From NCBI GenBank assembly GCA_002825465.1, contig PJER01000059.1:1-13525 (forward strand): 13,525 nt of DNA, in the 5' to 3' direction. Source of the stretch: Candidatus Thorarchaeota archaeon MP8T_1 (GTDB lineage: Archaea > Asgardarchaeota > Thorarchaeia > Thorarchaeales > Thorarchaeaceae). Shown here in pieces: positions 6,659 to 13,493 of this stretch. Each line of letters starts with the position of its first letter. Positions within the stretch are counted from its first letter, which is position 1. The notes under the pieces are model-generated. The model was not told the origin of the DNA and did not search any database. It saw only the letters and a list, made by a program, of their open reading frames with translations. The position numbers and the translations under genes are program-made.

Positions 6659-6739
6659 CCCTTTCAAACACCGTGGAATGACGAAATCAATCTTCTTGTA
6701 TTACTACGATGTCATTACCACTTGTATGAGTTGAAATGA

Positions 6740-6895
6740 ATGAAAGAAACAAGAGAATACATACCAAATACAATACCAATTGCAGAGTGGCCTGAATTAG
6801 AACGAAAGATGGGAATAATATCCAGAATGACAAGTGACCCCCCACTCAAAGAAAAACGAAGAACCATATCTGATTCCAAAAGCAAAGAGAGGTGA
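6740..6895 (+). CDS. Small charged ORF translationally linked to microprotein copy 2
   Basis: A 51-codon frame (ATG 6740 to TGA 6893-6895) whose stop codon is the TGA of the AGAGGTGA ribosome binding site of the next gene, 4 nt before its ATG. The product starts MKETREYIPN, contains IAEWPELERK, and ends in a Lys/Arg/Ser-rich tail. No family, membrane segment or cysteine is seen. The arrangement mirrors the small ORF before microprotein copy 1, though the two small proteins do not look homologous. A weak or absent Shine-Dalgarno before 6740 and overlapping out-of-frame ATGs lower confidence. Confidence 0.35.
   Translation: MKETREYIPNTIPIAEWPELERKMGIISRMTSDPPLKEKRRTISDSKSKER
6888..6895 (+). 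promoter_or_regulatory. Shine-Dalgarno site that sets the microprotein copy 2 start
   Basis: AGAGGTGA ends 4 nt before the ATG at 6900. The octamer is identical to that of copy 1 and fixes this ATG over longer in-frame extensions reaching back to 6834. Confidence 0.75.
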
Positions 6896-6899
6896 AAGC

Positions 6900-7037
6900 A
6901 TGAGTACAAGATCGTTTGACCACTGTAACTGTGGGCACACTCGAAAGAAACATGAAAATTTCGATGGTGGATGTGAAAAATGTGGTTGTGATACATTTCA
7001 AAGAAAGATTCGAATAAAGAGTCTACAAATTAACTAG
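6900..7037 (+). CDS. Cys/His-rich putative zinc-binding microprotein, copy 2
   Basis: This 45-residue paralogue of the protein at 1510-1647 is the same length with 30 identical positions. All five cysteines (9, 11, 25, 28, 30) and histidines 8, 13 and 18 are kept, as are RSFDHC, NFDGGCE and the IRI near the C-terminus. Differences fall mainly at surface-type positions between ligands, and the pattern with five Cys and three His suggests zinc chelation. Identical DNA includes 6900-6927 and 6956-6977. The strong AGAGGTGA site defines the ATG. It lies downstream of a small HTH gene and a small ORF on the same strand, as copy 1 lies beside TFB. The function is unknown. Confidence 0.87.
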   Translation: MSTRSFDHCNCGHTRKKHENFDGGCEKCGCDTFQRKIRIKSLQIN

Positions 7038-7129
7038 CAGATTGATGCTTTAACTAATATGAACGAGCCAATTTGGGATTTTGTTCCTGAATTGAAATCG
7101 TTCTTAGATTTATTTTGATTAGAAATGGC

Positions 7130-7693
7130 TCAGGTATAGGATCGTAGAGCTACCTTCATTGATTCCCAATATAGTTCACCGTATTCTTGTTCTGTGAGTT
7201 TTTCCCCAATACTGATTTTGTATGCAGTTAGCAAATCCCAGAGTCCAAGATGAACCCAATCCCATAGACCAGTTCCAAAATTATAGGCAATCATAGTTTC
7301 ACTTACTTTTGTTCTCCATTCATTCACATACTTTTCTTTCAAACCATATCTCTCTAAATTTTCCATATTCCTTCTTGCATTCTCCAGTGTGAACTCTGTA
7401 TCAATGAATGGTTCTAGAATAGCGTCCCAGATATCGAATCTCTGTTTAGCTATAATCCTGTTTCGTTTTGCAAATTCATCAAGTTCGGAACGGAGTTCAG
7501 CTGAAACAAAGACTAATTCATTACCAATCTTAAGAACAGGAGGTGCGCCATTGAGATCAATCTCATCTATTTCTTCTGCTGGAATCCTCTTCATACCAAC
7601 GTCTGAATATACAACAGAGGGAAAAAAGTCGTAATCCTTGAATTCAATAGTATTCTCTAAGATTTTCACAGTATCTTTCAAGTTCTTCTCCAC
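7130..7693 (-). CDS. Hypothetical protein, 187 residues, downstream partner of the CHC protein
   Basis: I do not recognise this protein. The first 35 residues are a mixed segment (VKILENTIEFKDYDFFPSVVYS). Residues 39-70 (PAEEIDEIDLNG, PPVLKIGNELVFVSAELRSEL) look like beta strands. Residues from about 70 on are helical and rich in aromatic residues (RFDIWDAILEPFIDTEF, GTGLWDWVHLGLWDLLTAYK). There is no cysteine, signal peptide or clear membrane helix. The start is uncertain. GTG at 7693 has no ribosome binding site, while TTG at 7681 has GGAG 6 nt upstream. It follows the 333-residue CHC protein by 45 nt on the same strand, so the two are probably one operon. It converges with microprotein copy 2. 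Confidence 0.68.
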   Translation of the reverse strand: MEKNLKDTVKILENTIEFKDYDFFPSVVYSDVGMKRIPAEEIDEIDLNGAPPVLKIGNELVFVSAELRSELDEFAKRNRIIAKQRFDIWDAILEPFIDTEFTLENARRNMENLERYGLKEKYVNEWRTKVSETMIAYNFGTGLWDWVHLGLWDLLTAYKISIGEKLTEQEYGELYWESMKVALRSYT

Positions 7694-7738
7694 TGAGTGC
7701 TTTGCTATCAGAGATTAAAGGCTTGCCACACTCTATAT

Positions 7739-8740
7739 CTATTCAACATCCTCGGGTAGGTAGATGATAAAACTACACTCATCATCGCCTTTGAGTACTG
7801 ATTTTACCATATCATATTCAAGTGGTTGATCAAGTGCAGACTCCCATGGTTGTTTGGTAAAACCTCCACTGCAGTGACAGAAGTTCGAAGACACTTCAAC
7901 ATCATCATCAAGAATTGATTCCCGAGCCCATGCACAGTGACATGCATAATATCTTTTCATTTTCTCATCCTTTGCATCAAGATACTCCTGCACCATGTAT
8001 GGAATCTTGGTGTGATAGATGGTATCTCCTCTTCTCTCACCACTCAAGACATCTGGCCTGCTCTTCACATACTCCACAACTTCATCTGTAATATACTGAT
8101 TGAAGAATAGAGATCCTTCATCTCGATGTTTCTCTAACTCAGCAATTGCACTCGCTCGTTTTCGCTTCAAATACTCATCAATGCTACCTGCTTCAAGATA
8201 TTTCTCACGTTCACCTTTCCTGAAATCTCGAGGTAGTCCATGAGCAACATCAGCTAGTATCTTCTTGCATGTTTCGGGATTTAATGACTTTTCCATGCGT
8301 TTTACTATCTCTCTTGTGATCTTCATTTTCTCAACATTTAGCATGCCTAATGGTGGCAAGTCTTTTTCAGGCAGTATCTGCTCTCGAATCTCTTCTCCTG
8401 CATGCTCACCAAGTCTCTCTCGAAGTACATTCATTACTTCTCCGCCATCAAATATTCCCAAGACTGGCAGGTATAGGTCCATATTTTTGATAAAGAATGC
8501 ATATCGTGAAATTCCAGCATAATCCAAGTATGTATTTGCTCCTTCTTCCATTAGAATTGCTGAAAATTTTACAAATTCCTCTTCGCCAGCTGTTTCTAGG
8601 GTCTTGTTAAATTGCTTCAAGAATTCTTCAAACCGTTCCGCCATTTTCATATTTGCAACAATCTGCTCCTCGGGAACAGGCTGTTCTCTATCAGTTAAAT
8701 AATGTCGAAATCCTTCTTTATCCATACTAAACACACTCAT
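7739..8740 (-). CDS. Conserved cysteine-motif protein with two CHC motifs, unknown function
   Basis: The protein has 333 residues. The N-terminal about 260 residues are mostly helical and charged. The C-terminal part is the striking one: CHCAWARES (C267, C269), then SSNFCHCSGGFTKQPWE (C288, C290), then LKGDDECSFIIYLP (C322). The CHC...CHC arrangement with a third cysteine in a 'GD-x-C-x-F-x-I' ending recalls the end of V4R-like and DUF6144-like ligand-binding proteins, where these cysteines may hold a metal. That link is from memory of motifs and is tentative. C158 is the only other cysteine. No signal peptide or membrane segment is present. ATG at 8740 is used; ATG at 8725, preceded by GAGTG, is possible. 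The gene is first in a two-gene leftward unit and divergent from the 100-residue gene. Confidence 0.75.
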   Translation of the reverse strand: MSVFSMDKEGFRHYLTDREQPVPEEQIVANMKMAERFEEFLKQFNKTLETAGEEEFVKFSAILMEEGANTYLDYAGISRYAFFIKNMDLYLPVLGIFDGGEVMNVLRERLGEHAGEEIREQILPEKDLPPLGMLNVEKMKITREIVKRMEKSLNPETCKKILADVAHGLPRDFRKGEREKYLEAGSIDEYLKRKRASAIAELEKHRDEGSLFFNQYITDEVVEYVKSRPDVLSGERRGDTIYHTKIPYMVQEYLDAKDEKMKRYYACHCAWARESILDDDVEVSSNFCHCSGGFTKQPWESALDQPLEYDMVKSVLKGDDECSFIIYLPEDVE

Positions 8741-8775
8741 CTAACCATTCCATTAGTCGTTTTTCAAGCAAAGGA

Positions 8776-8880
8776 ATGAAGCAAGAATTAACTCATTCAC
8801 TCGGAAATCTTGAGGGAGTTCAAATAATTGGCGCCATCAAGGAGTATTACTTGGTTAATACAGGTGCTTTAGTACTCTGA
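8776..8880 (+). CDS. Possible 34-residue small ORF in the divergent gap
   Basis: The frame from ATG 8776 to TGA 8878-8880 encodes a short protein containing LGNLEGVQIIGAIKEYYLV. The spacing of small hydrophobic residues recalls the start of roadblock/LC7 domains, though it is far too short for one. It ends 13 nt before the next gene start and lies over the likely promoter of the leftward CHC gene. AAGG directly abuts the ATG, so there is no usable ribosome binding site. It is either a tiny leader ORF, a gene remnant or chance. Confidence 0.22.
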   Translation: MKQELTHSLGNLEGVQIIGAIKEYYLVNTGALVL

Positions 8881-8893
8881 TAAGTACGAGATA

Positions 8894-9196
8894 ATGGTGG
8901 AAAGTCGTATGAATCGCATCGAGTCCAAGATAAAGCATGCATTAGAAAATAAAGGCATTAAATGTCAGTCAATCTTTACGATGAAGGATTTGGATGACAC
9001 TAGAGTCCTTCTAGCATTCAAATCTCAAGAGAACCAGAAATTATCTGTTAAGAAGATTGAGAACGCTCTAGCAACTCTCAATGAGGGTGAAGTTGTTGTT
9101 TCAAAGGAGTTCCAAAGACTTAGTTCTGCATTCTTGCATCTTGAGGTGATACTCGGAGCAAGGACCGAAGCTCGTATCACACCTAGAGCGTCATAG
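8894..9196 (+). CDS. Hypothetical protein, about 100 residues
   Basis: This is a small soluble protein of alternating helices and strands: IESKIKHALENKGIKCQSIFTM, then DDTRVLLAFKS, then SVKKIENALATLNEGEVVVSKEF, then SAFLHLEVILG. The pattern helix-strand-helix-strand looks like a ferredoxin-like or ACT-like small fold, but I recognise no family. It has one cysteine, C24. ATG at 8894 is listed; ATG at 8909, with GGTGG 8 nt ahead at 8896-8900, may be the real start and would remove five residues. The SDR gene follows 45 nt downstream on the same strand, so the two may be co-transcribed. Confidence 0.6.
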   Translation: MVESRMNRIESKIKHALENKGIKCQSIFTMKDLDDTRVLLAFKSQENQKLSVKKIENALATLNEGEVVVSKEFQRLSSAFLHLEVILGARTEARITPRAS

Positions 9197-9241
9197 TATA
9201 CTCCGTGGCTCTTATCTGCATCTTTGTAGTGTAATTGAAAC

Positions 9242-9997
9242 ATGGATCTCGACCTAAAAGACCGGACATTCTTGGTGACAGCTGCATCACGAGGGCTTGG
9301 ATTTAGTGTGGCAAAATCACTAGCTAATGAAGGAGCAGAAGTGATAATCTGTGGCCGGAATGAGGAATCACTCAAGAAAGCAACTAAGACTCTGGGTGAA
9401 AAGGCGGAATATCATGTAGCGGATCTATCAAAGAAAGAAGAAGTTCAATCACTAGTGAAGAAGATAGCTACAAACATACTTCACATTGATGGACTCTTTG
9501 TCAATGCTGGTGGACCTCCTCCAGGTACTTTTTCAAAATTGAATGATGATGATTGGAAACGAGCCTTTGATCTTACCCTGATGAGTGCTGTCTGGCTAAC
9601 AAGAGAAACAATACCTCTTCTGAAGATGTCTGACTCCCCATCTATTCTTTACAGCACATCAATTTCGGTGAAACAGCCAATCGATAATCTATTACTCTCA
9701 AACGCAATTCGGCCAGCAGTTATCGGTATGATGCGCACTCTTGCGACAGAATTAGCTCCTGATTATATCCGGGTGAATGCAATCTGTCCTGGTTATATCA
9801 AGACTGAACGAGTTGATGAACTCCTTGCAGCATCTGACTCTGCTGAAGAAGCAATCACTGCAAAAATCCCGTTGAAACGGATTGGAAAGCCTGATGAATT
9901 TGGACCAGTAGCAGCATTTCTTCTAAGTCCAGTTTCAAGCTATATTCATGGAGCTCTCTTGTTAGTAGATGGCGGTCTCTATCAAGGAATGATGTAA
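9242..9997 (+). CDS. SDR-family oxidoreductase-like protein lacking the YxxxK pair
   Basis: A 251-residue Rossmann-fold short-chain dehydrogenase/reductase. The nucleotide loop TAASRGLG (13-20) replaces TGxxxGxG, GRN (38-40) hints at NADP(H), and a DL pair follows at 61-62. NAGG lies at 88-91, the active-site serine region ILYSTS at 135-140, CPGYIKTER at 182-190, and a DGG end at 243-245. Thirteen residues after S140, where Tyr is expected, there is S153, and where Lys is expected there is R157 (LLSNAIRP). This replacement is seen in a subgroup of FabG-like SDRs with LSNALR in that place, so it is probably natural rather than decay. The reaction is uncertain and may not use the standard proton relay. 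The neighbour upstream is an uncharacterised small protein; the gene converges 1 nt away from the HEAT gene. Confidence 0.87.
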   Translation: MDLDLKDRTFLVTAASRGLGFSVAKSLANEGAEVIICGRNEESLKKATKTLGEKAEYHVADLSKKEEVQSLVKKIATNILHIDGLFVNAGGPPPGTFSKLNDDDWKRAFDLTLMSAVWLTRETIPLLKMSDSPSILYSTSISVKQPIDNLLLSNAIRPAVIGMMRTLATELAPDYIRVNAICPGYIKTERVDELLAASDSAEEAITAKIPLKRIGKPDEFGPVAAFLLSPVSSYIHGALLLVDGGLYQGMM

Positions 9998-9998
9998 A

Positions 9999-10955
9999 TC
10001 ACAGTTTCAAATCCATCGGGTCAATCCCGCCGCTCCGAATGAGCGCAATTCTTGCAAAGTCACGAACCTCTTCATCTTCATCATCAAGGAGTTCTTTGAG
10101 ACTTGGAACAGCAGGTGGATAAGGTGAAACACTCATTGCCCATGCAGCAGTTCTTCTAACGTGGATATCCTCAGAACTAAGAAGTTCTACAATTGCTCGA
10201 AGAATGACCTCTGATTTTCGTTCAACTACCAATCGAGTCATTCTCACTTGTTCTTCTGGTGAACTTGAATGTAAAGCGTTAGCTAACCCTTGAAGGGCTC
10301 GAGCATCATCCATGTCTCTAAGACCGCGGATTGCCCAATCTCTGACCTTTTCATCTTCATCATCCAAAGCAGCTAATAGACAATTTATTGTTTCAGATGA
10401 TCCAATATTGCTCAAAGCCCAAGCAACAGACTGTCTAATTTCAACTTCTTCATCTCCCAAGAGCGTACAGAGAGTTCCAAGAGTCTTATCATTTACAATG
10501 CGCGTCAGTGCAAAGATAGCTTCCTTACGTATGTTGATGTCTTCAGTTTTGTTCCGAGTCATCCTGACAATTTGAGCATTATAGTATTCTGGATCAGTAC
10601 TGCCAAGTACATGAAGTGCCCACTTTCTGATTTCGAAATGTTCCTCTTTGTTCGAAAGAATCTTGGCAATATGCTCATTCGCGGAATCAACTCTAGTCCT
10701 GTATGCCGCCTGCAAACCCTGTTTTCTAATCTGAACCTCATCATCCAGAACAGCCCTTTCTACAAGTAAGACTAATTGGGTACCATTCAATAGGTCTATT
10801 AGATTAAGCAGGGGTCTCTTCAACCTTGGTCTGCCTGAAAATGCTTGATTTAGGACCTCTTCAAACTCGTCACTATGACCTCTAATATACTCTGCAATCT
10901 CTCTTCTTCTCTCAAGTGAGGGGTCTTCCAATAGGAGTTTAGATAAGTCCATCAC
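9999..10955 (-). CDS. HEAT-repeat protein (PBS-lyase-like HEAT)
   Basis: A 318-residue all-helical solenoid. A repeating pattern VxIRxxAxxAL appears at about residues 74, 107, 140, 170, 203, 236, 264 and 296, a spacing of about 28-34, so roughly eight HEAT repeats. Examples are VQIRKQGLQAAY, INIRKEAIFAL, VEIRQSVAWALSNIGS, EKVRDWAIRGL, IHVRRTAAWAM and EEVRDFARIAL. Acidic DDEDE-type loops between helices are regular. Such proteins are scaffolds or partners, and this one has no catalytic motif. GTG at 10955 is 9 nt from an AGGAG site and is listed; ATG at 10952 is next in frame. It is the last gene of a leftward cluster, 52 nt after the SIS gene. Confidence 0.9.
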   Translation of the reverse strand: MMDLSKLLLEDPSLERRREIAEYIRGHSDEFEEVLNQAFSGRPRLKRPLLNLIDLLNGTQLVLLVERAVLDDEVQIRKQGLQAAYRTRVDSANEHIAKILSNKEEHFEIRKWALHVLGSTDPEYYNAQIVRMTRNKTEDINIRKEAIFALTRIVNDKTLGTLCTLLGDEEVEIRQSVAWALSNIGSSETINCLLAALDDEDEKVRDWAIRGLRDMDDARALQGLANALHSSSPEEQVRMTRLVVERKSEVILRAIVELLSSEDIHVRRTAAWAMSVSPYPPAVPSLKELLDDEDEEVRDFARIALIRSGGIDPMDLKL

Positions 10956-11007
10956 AGGCTCATTCTCCTACTAACATATTGATACATCTTCCCCTGACGG
11001 TAGGATA

Positions 11008-12006
11008 TCAGTATATTTTGAACGCCTTTGCATGAGGCATCCTAAACCACTCCATGTCTGGTTTGTATTGGCGAACTGTAAAATGTGATCCCATCTGGAG
11101 TGCGATTGTATTTGGAATGGTCTGTGCAAGTGCGGTCTTGAAACCAAAATTCTGAGGAACATGAAGATGATATGCTTCCATGTTCAGAACCTCAGTCATT
11201 ATCTCCATGTACTTTTCATCATCTGTACTCTTCTCTCCACTAATGAGAATCGCCTGATCTTCATCATCGATGGATAGATTTTGATGATGACAGAAGTCTT
11301 CTCTAAGAGCTGCAAATCCTTTGACAACTGCAAACTCATTGAATTTCATCATCCCAATTTGAGCAGCAACATAATTTGGACCATCCGAAATCATATACAA
11401 TGGAGTTCCAGGAGTCACAACTTTGGCAATCTTCTTTCCTTCATGTTCAGCCCAATCAACCATCTTCTTTCCAATCTTACTTAGCTGGTCGATATCATCT
11501 TGGAATTCTTCTTGTTTTGGACCGGTCTTGAGTGATGCAACAGTAAGCAAATATGCCATGGCAGTTGTTGTTGGTGATGCAGGGCTTACATTATAGGAAT
11601 CAACAAGAGCGTTGGTCACCCAGAGTTTTGATGCTTCTTCAGATGCTTTTCCCTTAGTATCATCAGTGAGTACAATGATCTTAGCACCTCTTTGTTTTGC
11701 CTCTTGAAGGGCAGCATGAGTAGAACGACTCCTACCAGAAGCAGTAACTCCAATCACCAGAGTTTCAGAATCCACTGGAAGATGTAAAATTTCAGGTGGA
11801 GATAGCGAAATTGCATCGAGTCCAATTATTCTGAATGCCCACTTTCCATAATCTGAAACTGCATAGGAATCTCCAGCCCCAATTAGAATAATCCGTTTTC
11901 CCTCAATATCAGAAATGCTAGCACTATCCACGGACTTGATGGTATCAGCAATCGATTTTTCCTGTACTTTTATCACATCATAACACGAATCAAGGAATTC
12001 AGTCAT
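11008..12006 (-). CDS. Double SIS-domain protein (sugar-phosphate isomerase-like)
   Basis: SIS domains bind phosphosugars in isomerases and aminotransferases such as the GlmS isomerase half. Numbered from the ATG at 12006 the protein has 332 residues. The first SIS domain (about 20-160) holds GKRIILIGAGDSYAVSDY with GAGDSY at 43-48, the phosphosugar-binding ASGRSRST at 89-96, and IIVLTDD. The second (about 190-325) has PLYMISDGPNYVAAQIGMMKFNE and EDFCHHQ at 236-241, matching the family's E..HG position with FCHH. No glutaminase domain is present, so it is not a complete GlmS. The sugar is unknown. ATG at 12006 is chosen over GTG at 12015 because that GTG lies 3 nt past the upstream stop with no room for a ribosome site. 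It is tightly coupled to the DinB-like gene. Confidence 0.88.
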   Translation of the reverse strand: MTEFLDSCYDVIKVQEKSIADTIKSVDSASISDIEGKRIILIGAGDSYAVSDYGKWAFRIIGLDAISLSPPEILHLPVDSETLVIGVTASGRSRSTHAALQEAKQRGAKIIVLTDDTKGKASEEASKLWVTNALVDSYNVSPASPTTTAMAYLLTVASLKTGPKQEEFQDDIDQLSKIGKKMVDWAEHEGKKIAKVVTPGTPLYMISDGPNYVAAQIGMMKFNEFAVVKGFAALREDFCHHQNLSIDDEDQAILISGEKSTDDEKYMEIMTEVLNMEAYHLHVPQNFGFKTALAQTIPNTIALQMGSHFTVRQYKPDMEWFRMPHAKAFKIY

Positions 12007-12018
12007 TATCTTCACTAC

Positions 12019-12483
12019 CTAAAGCATATTGACATCTGGGGTTTCAAGACCTAATTGTCTTGCTAATCCGACAAGCAGACCTCGATGATGAGTTTCATGT
12101 GTTGCCATATGAATCAGTGCTTTTGCAATTGTGAAACTCTCTGTACCTTCCTTCCACGTAACATTTCTGACATGCACAAGTTCCTCATCCTTCAAATTTA
12201 GCATGAATTCATCAGTTCTATCTTCAATCTCACACCAAGCACTTCGGATACTTGGGATATCTCTGAAGTCATTGTGGTCAATCCGCTCGAACTCTTCATC
12301 ACTTAGCACAGAGATCCAATATTTCTCAGCATTCATAAGATGAACAAGGATATTGCGGATCGATCTTCTCCCGATTCTCAAGTCCTTAGTCAAATCCTGT
12401 TCTGACAATTGTTCGAAGGTCTGCAGAATTGGTTCTCTACAATTCTTATTATGAATGATTAACATTTCAATGCAGGTTCGCAT
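12019..12483 (-). CDS. DinB/YfiT-like four-helix metalloprotein
   Basis: A DinB-superfamily protein of 154 residues from ATG 12483 (166 from the GTG at 12519; numbering here is from the GTG). It is a helical bundle with H60 in RNILVHLMNAEKYW, and H141 and H145 in MATHETHHRG. These three histidines are placed as in the DinB metal site (HxxxH on helix 4, His on helix 2). Family members include thiol-dependent S-transferases and hydrolases using a divalent metal; many are uncharacterised. ATG at 12483 is favoured because a TATA-like CTATAGTGA near 12521-12529 places the transcript start near 12498, after the GTG. The stop lies 12 nt before the SIS start, so translation of the two is probably coupled. 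Confidence 0.85.
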   Translation of the reverse strand: MRTCIEMLIIHNKNCREPILQTFEQLSEQDLTKDLRIGRRSIRNILVHLMNAEKYWISVLSDEEFERIDHNDFRDIPSIRSAWCEIEDRTDEFMLNLKDEELVHVRNVTWKEGTESFTIAKALIHMATHETHHRGLLVGLARQLGLETPDVNML

Positions 12484-12603
12484 AAGTAACGAGTCCACAC
12501 CCTTCCTTATCACAATCACTATAGCTGAAAAGAGGTTGACTAAGATATATCTGTGTGAAAAAATCTACTGTTCTCTTACATATCTCATCATTTTTATCAA
12601 TCG

Positions 12604-12612
12604 GAAATAATC
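12604..12612 (+). promoter_or_regulatory. TATA-like element of the thioesterase gene
   Basis: GAAATAATC is centred about 35 nt before ATG 12643, predicting a start near 12634. Spacing is the only support. Confidence 0.3.
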
Positions 12613-12642
12613 TATCTCCAAATTGATTTAGAAGTGCTACCT

Positions 12643-13065
12643 ATGACATCATTAGATGATTTTCATGTTCGAGTTGACATACCTATTGCCTGGGGAGATA
12701 TGGATGCCCTTAGACATGTAAACAATATACTATTTTTCAGATACTTTGAAACTGCTCGTATAAAATACTTTGAACAAGCAGGTTTCATTGAAACCATGGA
12801 GAAGGACTCTATTGGTCCAATTTTGGCTAGTATCTCTGCTAAATTTATCAAACCTCTATTTTACCCAGATACGGTAACTGTAGGCGCTCGTGTTACATCT
12901 ATTGAACCAGAGGGTTTCATTATGGAATACATTATTGTTAGCAAATCCAAGGGAGTCGCTGCCATTGGTGATTCAAGAATGGTAGCATATGATTACAAGT
13001 CTTCAGAGAAAACAACTCTTCCTGATAGTGTTCGAAACAAGATCAGAGAGATAGACTCAATCTAG
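12643..13065 (+). CDS. Hot-dog fold acyl-CoA thioesterase (4HBT/YbgC-like)
   Basis: The protein has 140 residues from the ATG at 12643, the normal length for a single hot-dog domain. The signature WGDMDALRHVNN (17-28) contains the catalytic aspartate of the 4-hydroxybenzoyl-CoA thioesterase family (D21 expected) and the conserved HVNN. It is followed by FFRYFETARIKYF, the long central helix. Then come strands ILASISAKFIKPLFYPDTVTVGARV and FIMEYIIVS, and VAAIGDSRMVAYDY. The enzymes hydrolyse acyl-CoA thioesters in the cytosol; the acyl substrate here is unknown. GTG at 12634 is an in-frame alternative without a ribosome site. The gene is divergent from the DinB-SIS-HEAT cluster and has no obvious partner. 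Confidence 0.9.
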   Translation: MTSLDDFHVRVDIPIAWGDMDALRHVNNILFFRYFETARIKYFEQAGFIETMEKDSIGPILASISAKFIKPLFYPDTVTVGARVTSIEPEGFIMEYIIVSKSKGVAAIGDSRMVAYDYKSSEKTTLPDSVRNKIREIDSI

Positions 13066-13190
13066 TATTCAATACATCAAAATGATAGGATGGTAGTAAG
13101 AAGTAGTTATGTCTTCAAAGAAACTGGTATGAAAATATGTATATGCTGGATTTTCAACAAACCATTATCACGTAGTTCGAGGGAGTAAAA

Positions 13191-13493
13191 GTGACCGATG
13201 AGAATCTAGTCAATCCTAAGGATATTGTTAGATTGAACAATAAAATAAACGATATTAGATGTGCAATGCAGATCTTCATTTTAATTATCATTATGATATT
13301 TGCCATACAGTTCCTTCTGATAACAGAAAGTCGTGAATCTCTTGTTTATGGTTGGTCAACAATCATATTCTTTGCAATTGCAGCAGTCCTTCTCATAGGT
13401 GTGATTTCCATATTATGTACAAATGACAATCAAAACCGAATAGGATCTTCAAATATTCAAAATGGAAATAGTGGCGCTACTGCCGGGACTTGA
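13191..13493 (+). CDS. Small two-helix membrane protein overlapping a tRNA antisense
   Basis: A 100-residue protein begins at a GTG with a GAGGGAG ribosome site 4 nt upstream. An N-terminal soluble segment has a short amphipathic helix (DIVRLNNKINDIRCAM). Transmembrane helix 1 is about 27-44 (QIFILIIIMIFAIQFLLI) and helix 2 about 57-76 (TIIFFAIAAVLLIGVISI), with a polar Asn/Gly-rich tail. I recognise no family. The final GATAGT residues and the TGA stop (13491-13493) lie over the acceptor and T-arm of a minus-strand tRNA, so the reading frame ends by chance inside it. A TATA-like AAATATGTATA near 13131-13141 may be its promoter. Confidence 0.68.
   Translation: MTDENLVNPKDIVRLNNKINDIRCAMQIFILIIIMIFAIQFLLITESRESLVYGWSTIIFFAIAAVLLIGVISILCTNDNQNRIGSSNIQNGNSGATAGT

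Larger units (their letters stand above)
6492..6739. other. Gene-poor AT-rich stretch with inverted repeats
   Basis: About 250 nt without a convincing gene. It holds a 15-nt palindrome TTTTCAAATTGAAAA (6519-6533) just after the HTH stop, which may help end that transcript. A perfect 8-bp inverted repeat CACACTTC/GAAGTGTG lies at 6627-6634 and 6651-6658. A 38-codon frame (6618-6734) has no ribosome binding site and is not called. TATA-like sequence AAATTAATAA occurs near 6572-6582. Confidence 0.4.

Noticed and set aside
6618..6734. 38-codon frame before the small ORF of copy 2
   Set aside because: No ribosome site, no family resemblance, and it spans an inverted repeat; treated as non-coding.
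6715..6996. Minus-strand open frame of 93 codons
   Set aside because: Antisense to the well-supported microprotein copy 2; His/Ser/Phe-rich composition typical of a shadow.
7059..7118. 19-codon ORF beginning MNEPIWDFVPE after microprotein copy 2
   Set aside because: Too short, no ribosome site, and lies in the convergent gap; chance is the simplest explanation.
9025..9375. Minus-strand open frame of 116 codons
   Set aside because: Overlaps both the 100-residue gene and the start of the SDR gene on the other strand; the SDR nucleotide motif is clearly the real coding frame.
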